Below are positions 59,132 to 64,000 of a stretch of 64,000 nt of DNA, in pieces. The translations under genes were made by a program, and so were the position numbers. The DNA comes from Termitomyces sp. T153 (taxonomy: Eukaryota > Basidiomycota > Agaricomycetes > Agaricales > Lyophyllaceae): contig JACKQL020000003.1 in NCBI GenBank assembly GCA_018296165.2, positions 310,001 through 374,000 on the forward strand, read 5' to 3'. A model generated the notes under the pieces. The model did not search any database. It saw only the letters and a list, made by a program, of their open reading frames with translations, and was not told the origin of the DNA. The number at the start of each line of letters is the position of its first letter. Position 1 is the stretch's first letter.

Positions 59132-61250
59132 ATGGGTGAACTGCTCTCTTACATATATCTCCTCGTAGCCGCCGCAGTTGTATTCCTTTTCAGAAAATGG
59201 CAATCTTCCACACGGATTCCTTATCCGCCTGGCCCTAAGCCGAGTCTGATCTCAGGAAATGCTAGCGAACTACCAACAGTTCTTCCTTGGTTGACATACG
59301 CAAAATGGGCTAAAGAATACGGTCAGTACCGTTCCAGATCGTTTGTTCAATGTAGAAATTGAACTCTTTCAGGGGACATTGTCCATGTCAGGGCATACAA
59401 TCAACACATAGTCATACTTGATAAATTGCGAGATGCAAACGCTTTGTTTGAACAGCGATCCGGTATCTATTCTGATCGACCTGAAGTGACGATGGTATCT
59501 CTGTGAGTTTTTCTACTCAACTCTATGCAGATCTGTAGAATGACTTTGCAATCTTAGAATGGGATGGGATTTCGCTACTACACTCTCGAGATATGGAGAT
59601 ACATGGCGTCGCCATAGGCGTATCTTCCAGCAAGCATTCAACAAGAAAGAGATCCAAATCATACATCATCCTGTGCAAATTCTCAAGGTTCACGAACTTC
59701 TTCGCCGGTTACTCGTGGCGCCTGAAAACTTCGTAGCACACCTCAGAACGTACGTCTCGTTCTTGAACCTTGCTCCCTCCTTAGACAGTCATTTCAGCAC
59801 TGCGGGAGCGATTGTAATGGCCACAGTGTACGATAAGAATATGTCAGAGTCTAACCTTGAAAAATTTGTCATATTCTCCGAACGGGCTGTCAATATGATC
59901 TCCGAAAGTTTTTCCCCTAGTGCCACGATAGTTAATGCTCTGCCCATTCTCCGGCATATTCCAACATGGTTCCCCGGTGCTCGATTCCATCATTTCGCAG
60001 CTGAGTGTCGAGTATATACAACTGGGATGGTGGAAATTCCGTTCAAATACGTCAAAGATAAATTAGTAAGCGTACATTTTAATATTTCCGGATAATGTAC
60101 TGATCCAGATGGAAGGCCGCCGGGATCGAGTTATCTAGCTTAACAGAGTGGTTACTGAAGCAGAACAGTGATCTCGGTTCGATGGCAATACCAGAAGCAG
60201 ATCTCAAATCTGCCATGGCGACTGCTTTTATAGGTATGATCTAGAATGATTCTACGTTATCGTCTAGAAATTAAGGTTGAACAGGTGCTGCAGATACTGT
60301 TTGTAAATTCACAATGTGTGTAGTGAAGCTGTTGACTTGCATTCACAGACTGTATCCTCAGCCGAAACATTCATTTATGCGATGCTCCTCAATCCTGAAG
60401 CTCAGAGAAAGGCTCAAGACGAGATTGACAGCGTTGTAGGACGGAAACGATTACCGGACTTCAGTGATCGCCCGAACTTGCCGTATGTTGAGGCCGTATA
60501 TCGAGAGGTTATGAGATGGCACCCAGTTGCTCCTCTAGGTCTTTCCCATTCTACCTCTGCGGATGATGTTTACAATGGATATCTCATCCCGAAAGGTAAT
60601 TTTTCTCTTTGGGTTGATGCCATCATTTCTTCTATCCTAACACAGGAACTATGGTCATCGCCAACATATGGTACGTATTGTGTAAGTTATCATGTGCTCG
60701 ATCAAGAGTGTACTATGTCTCTTCCAGGTCAATGACACATGACGAGTCACGGTACCTTGATCCCGACTTGTTCAAACCTGAGAGGTTCTTTGACGAGAAT
60801 GGAGATTTAAACACTGACAATGTCATCATTGCTTTTGGCTTTGGCAGACGGTACTTACGTCGCAATCACTCTTCAACATCGTCACCAAAACTAACCGGAT
60901 GATTATACAAAGGATTTGCCCCGGCCGCCATATGGCCAGTTCGACGGTAAAATCTTTGTGCAACAGAATAATTCCAACGCAGTGCTAACATTCTGATTTT
61001 TCCTAGGTCTGGCTTCTTATTTCATCTATCTTAGCTACCTTCACCATCAGAAAGGCTCGAGATGAACATGGAAATGAGATTGACGTTGATGGATCATATA
61101 CCAGTGGGCTCATAAGGTCCTTTATCAATTTATCCCTCAGATCAGCTTACTGATACATTTTCATTCCTCAGCCACAAGATACCCCATCCTTGCTCCATAA
61201 CACCCCGTTCGGAAGAGGTCCAAAAGTTGATCATCAAGGGCCAACGCTGA
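59132..61250 (+). CDS. Cytochrome P450 monooxygenase
   Basis: From ATG 59132 the product starts with a membrane anchor (LLSYIYLLVAAAVVFLF) and a Pro-rich hinge (IPYPPGPKPSLISGN). Core motifs follow: the C-helix RYGDTWRRHRRIFQQAF, the I-helix GAADTTVSSAETFIYAM, the E-x-x-R box YREVMRWHP, the PERF-like FKPERFFDENG, and the heme-binding FGFGRRICPGRHMA with its Cys, split by an intron at about 60850-60911. The last residues are KLIIKGQR. At least nine short introns were traced, each joining in frame. Enzymes of this type oxidise diverse small molecules in the ER with NADPH reductase. The substrate cannot be told; no other biosynthetic genes are adjacent. Confidence 0.85.
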
Positions 61251-61777
61251 AGCTTAGTTATTTTATGTTGAACCGACCTGTCAATTGTTGATTCACTGTC
61301 TTGCGTTGGTTCTACCTCCACATATATATGAATAGGGTGAAAGCTTTGCTAGCAACAGGTTACTTTCCAATCACATACGTTATATATATAGTAGTCCTCA
61401 GACTCCATGTGTATCATTTGTCCATGATATTGAGATTTGATGTTGGATTCAGTCTCTATTCCTATGGTTCCAGTCTCTTCAAACATGTTATAGGAAGTGT
61501 CTACTGCTGTAGTGGTGGTGTCTCTATGATGCTTACTTATTCTTGGACACATTTGCCTTTTTGGGACTACTGTGTCATGTCTTACCTTATAAGTCTGCTG
61601 AGCAGAGGCATGGGATGAGAGAGGAATGCATTTCCACCTGAGTATCACAGTCACATGTCCCTGGAAATCTCAGTTCTCTACTTGCATGATCTCATGTTGC
61701 AGTACATATGCTCATTTCTCTCAATAACACTTTCTTGGTTCTGTTTCTAGTTTCAAAGGATTTTTTACTCCTCCTAC
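61251..61777. other. CpG-poor sequence before the LINE tail
   Basis: No gene. CpG starts to fall to the right of about 61310. The frame at 61301-61618 shows no family features. May be part of another decayed repeat. Confidence 0.35.
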
Positions 61778-63089
61778 TTTTTTTTTTTTTTTTTTTTCCA
61801 AATTAGCATGTTGCAGCATTATTTGCCATGTTACATGGTACTCCTATTGTAACTAAGGGTCTACAAGAGCTGCTGAAATCCTCATCCCCCCACCTATGTG
61901 GAGAATGAATAGGCCGGTCTTTCTGAGGCTGTTTTTGACAGTGCTCTCCTGTTACTTGTTGTTCTGGCTGTTGTGTTGTATGTGGTGGCTGCTACTGTTC
62001 CTGGCAAGGCCAGGGTGGGATTGAGCAGCACAGCTCTTGACCCAGGGGTGCAAAAGGTCCTAGGAATAGGTTAGCTGGTGCTGACAATATTGGTAATTTA
62101 TAGTAGGTTTAAGTATATGGGACTTGTGGGGGTGTGGAGGCCTTGGTGGTCACTTGCTGTTTGGTTGTCTTCTGTTGGTGTTACTGGGGGGTTGCTACTG
62201 GGAGAAACCGTTTTGTTGCTGTGACATAGTCAAAAAGAGATTTTAGGGCATCAGGAGTAGATAGGATGTGGGATAATGACTCAGCTTTGTGTCTCAGTTT
62301 CCTGCATAGGTGAATGTGTCTTTTGTTTGCATAGTGTAGGCACACAAAGAGGTAGTGCTCAACTGATTCTACAATGAGGTCTCTGGAGTGGGGACAGACT
62401 GGGGTCTCAGAGCAGCAGATCCTGAAGAGATGTTGTCTCAAGGCAATGTGACCAGTTTGGAGTTGCATGAGCAGGGCTGATGTCTGGTGGTTAAGAGACC
62501 AGATAAGCTTGAGGTAGGACTTGGATGGCAGCATGTGGTCAATAGCTCAGATGTGCATGTAGCATGGGGACTTCTTCCACTTGCACTTCCATTTGGATCC
62601 TAGGTACTTGAGGTGTGCTTGGCATGCTGCTGGGATACTGATGGGTAGGGCATGGTGGCATAGAAAGGGGGGGGAGGCTGGCTTTGGGACTAGACTGTCC
62701 CTTGGCAGTGCTCTTGGCTAGGGCATCTGCCCATTTGTTTGGTTCAAAGTTTGTGTGACCTGGTGTCCATTGAACCTGGAGGTCAAGCACTCTGTGGGTG
62801 TCATCCACATAATTGTTGCTGGTCACCCATGCTTTATGTCATTGTGCTCTTCTCTTGATCTGATCTCTCTTGGTATGAATCAGTTTCACCATAGTGTGCC
62901 TGATTGAGTAAGTAATAGGCTGGGTGGGGGTGCTGATTAAGTAGCATCTTGATCATTGCCTGGTTGTCACTCCCTACTACTGCTCTTGTGGTGAGAGTGC
63001 CGGCTAGCTGCATCAGTATGTATAGGCCTAGAATGAAACTCATAATCTCTCTCTCATACATCATGTGCTCTGGGGCCAGGCCTAGGTGG
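61778..63089 (-). mobile_element. LINE 3' fragment with poly-A tail
   Basis: Read on the minus strand, RNase H and the C-terminal domain are followed by about 380 bases of 3' sequence and then a run of 20 T on the plus strand (61778-61797), the reverse of a LINE poly-A tail. CpG-poor. The 5' part is outside the window or beyond the LTR that starts at 63090. Confidence 0.8.
62181..63080 (-). pseudogene. LINE RNase H and C-terminal domain remnant
   Basis: RNase H parts: APEHMMYEREIMSFILGLYI (Glu motif), VGSDNQAMIKMLLNQHPHP (Asp), and VQWTPGHTNFEPNKWADALA (His and Asp). The end domain reads LLMQLQTGHIALRQHLFRIC, CPHSRDLIVESVEHYLFVC and on to ATKRF. It is related to, but distinct from, the LINE at 28.7 kb (compare MEHYLLKC and VEHYLFVC). 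Frames are broken. Confidence 0.8.
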
Positions 63090-64000
63090 TGTCACAACCT
63101 GCTTCCTGGACCCCTGACATTGTTCCCAGCCCACTCACTTCCCTGGAGTCCCCCCCAATGCCATATCAAACCCCCCAATCATTGTACACCCTCTGTGCCC
63201 ACTCTGGGTAACTCCAACACTTCTCTGGCAAACTCTGATGGCCCCCTAGCCCACTCTGATGCCTTCTCTGCAGCCATCAACACTTCCTCTGACTGTCCCA
63301 AGCCCTAAGAACCCTCCCCCACTGTTCCTGACTCCATTATACATCACCAGCTCATTACCCTGGTTCACCTGACCTACTCTGGAGTACCATGATGATCTTG
63401 GGATGGCCTTCATTCTCAGCTGATCCCATCAGAATATCACTATAGCCTGCCCCCTGATCACAACCAACACCCATTGACCCTGTGCAGCTCCACTAAGTCC
63501 TGCTAACACACCTGCTGTCCCCCAGAGCTCTCCAGTAGTCAGTATATAAGTCATAGAGTAGCTCCTCATACTCTAGTCTTAATATTGCCTTACCTGATGT
63601 GTTTCTGATTGTTTTTATCTCTTGTTTTGTTCTTGTCTTGTCTCTATTTCCATTATCATTCTTGTTATTGTTTTGTATCTCTGCCTGAATCTATTTCTTT
63701 TCTTGCCTCAATCTCATCTCAACTCTGTTTTGCTCTATTAAACTCCATCTCATCTCATTTGACTCTGCTTCCATTATTGTGTCCAAATTCTCTTGACCTT
63801 ATGCCCTTACAAACTCTGTGCTTACAATTACAACCCCTGAATATTCATTAAACCAACTCTAAACCTCACTACTCACTTGGTTCCAAAGCTATCAATCTCC
63901 ATTGATCCCCCATCAAGCTCTGGCTCTGCTCTCATCACTTGCATAGCCTCTGCTTACTCCAAACTCATAATAATTGCTTCCAGACTTGTACCTGATGCCC
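63090..64000 (-). repeat. Partial LTR, inverted and CpG-depleted copy of the 7 kb element's LTR
   Basis: Starting TGTCACAACC at 63090, this matches the reverse complement of the 34366-35539 LTR. Shared points are CTGGACCC near the start, CTCCAGTAGTCAGTATATAA (63522-63541), GAGTAGCTC followed by ACTCTAGTCTT (63555-63585), and the CAACCAACACCCA block (63461-63473). It has lost essentially all CpG. The first five bases before it (GGTGG, 63085-63089) would be the target duplication if the other end is flanked by the same. It lies in a LINE RNase H. Confidence 0.8.

Noticed and set aside
58829..59203. Minus-strand frame overlapping the P450 start
   Set aside because: Overlaps the anchor region of a well-supported gene on the other strand and has no recognisable domain.
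1..64000. CRISPR array, tRNA and rRNA genes, bacterial operons
   Set aside because: No spaced direct repeats of CRISPR type, no cloverleaf or rRNA-like block seen by eye; introns and gene content are eukaryotic.

Overview
The window is nuclear DNA of a filamentous basidiomycete, most likely a mushroom-forming Agaricomycete. The genes carry many short GT-AG introns of about 50-60 bases. The gene set is typically fungal (60S L34, Tof1/Swi1, GPI11, a PHO13-type phosphatase, bZIP and P450 genes), and the repeats are fungal retrotransposons. No tRNA, rRNA or CRISPR was found. I cannot name the species.

Layout. 1-2 kb: a broken F-box gene (minus) and a PBDC1-family gene (minus). 2.5-5.3 kb: a decayed CpG-poor block of unknown type, ending in a ~300 bp repeat that recurs at 49.7-50.0 kb. 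5.5-25 kb: a gene-rich island with a Myb/SANT protein, Tof1/Swi1, a bZIP factor, a transaldolase-like protein, a HAD phosphatase, GPI11/PIG-F (minus), 60S ribosomal protein L34, and two weak hypothetical genes. 26-45 kb: a nest of transposons. A Ty1/copia element (plus) was split by a LINE (minus). The LINE was itself entered by an 878 bp element (target duplication TATCA) and by a 7.0 kb LTR element (target duplication GCTCC) that has a gag-like spliced gene but no recognisable polymerase. 45-48 kb: remains of a second CpG-poor element with a Plavaka-like transposase tail. 48.9-61.3 kb: genes again, namely a small hypothetical gene, two divergently transcribed paralogous four-helix membrane proteins, a small coiled-coil gene with a broken duplicate, and a cytochrome P450. 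61.3-64 kb: another LINE fragment interrupted by an inverted, CpG-depleted copy of the same LTR.

The strongest large-scale signal is a mosaic of CpG content. The host genes and the 7 kb LTR element keep CpG, while the older transposons have almost none and are full of TGA, TAG and TAA codons. In both the copia and LINE reverse transcriptases the catalytic aspartates are lost by changes expected from CpG to CpA decay. This reads as genome defence by cytosine methylation followed by mutation, with the LTR element arriving late. I found no gene cluster that clearly forms a new pathway. The best candidates for something undescribed are the divergent membrane-protein pair, the transaldolase-like protein that lacks its Schiff-base lysine, the polymerase-less LTR element, and the unassigned 2.5-5.3 kb element.
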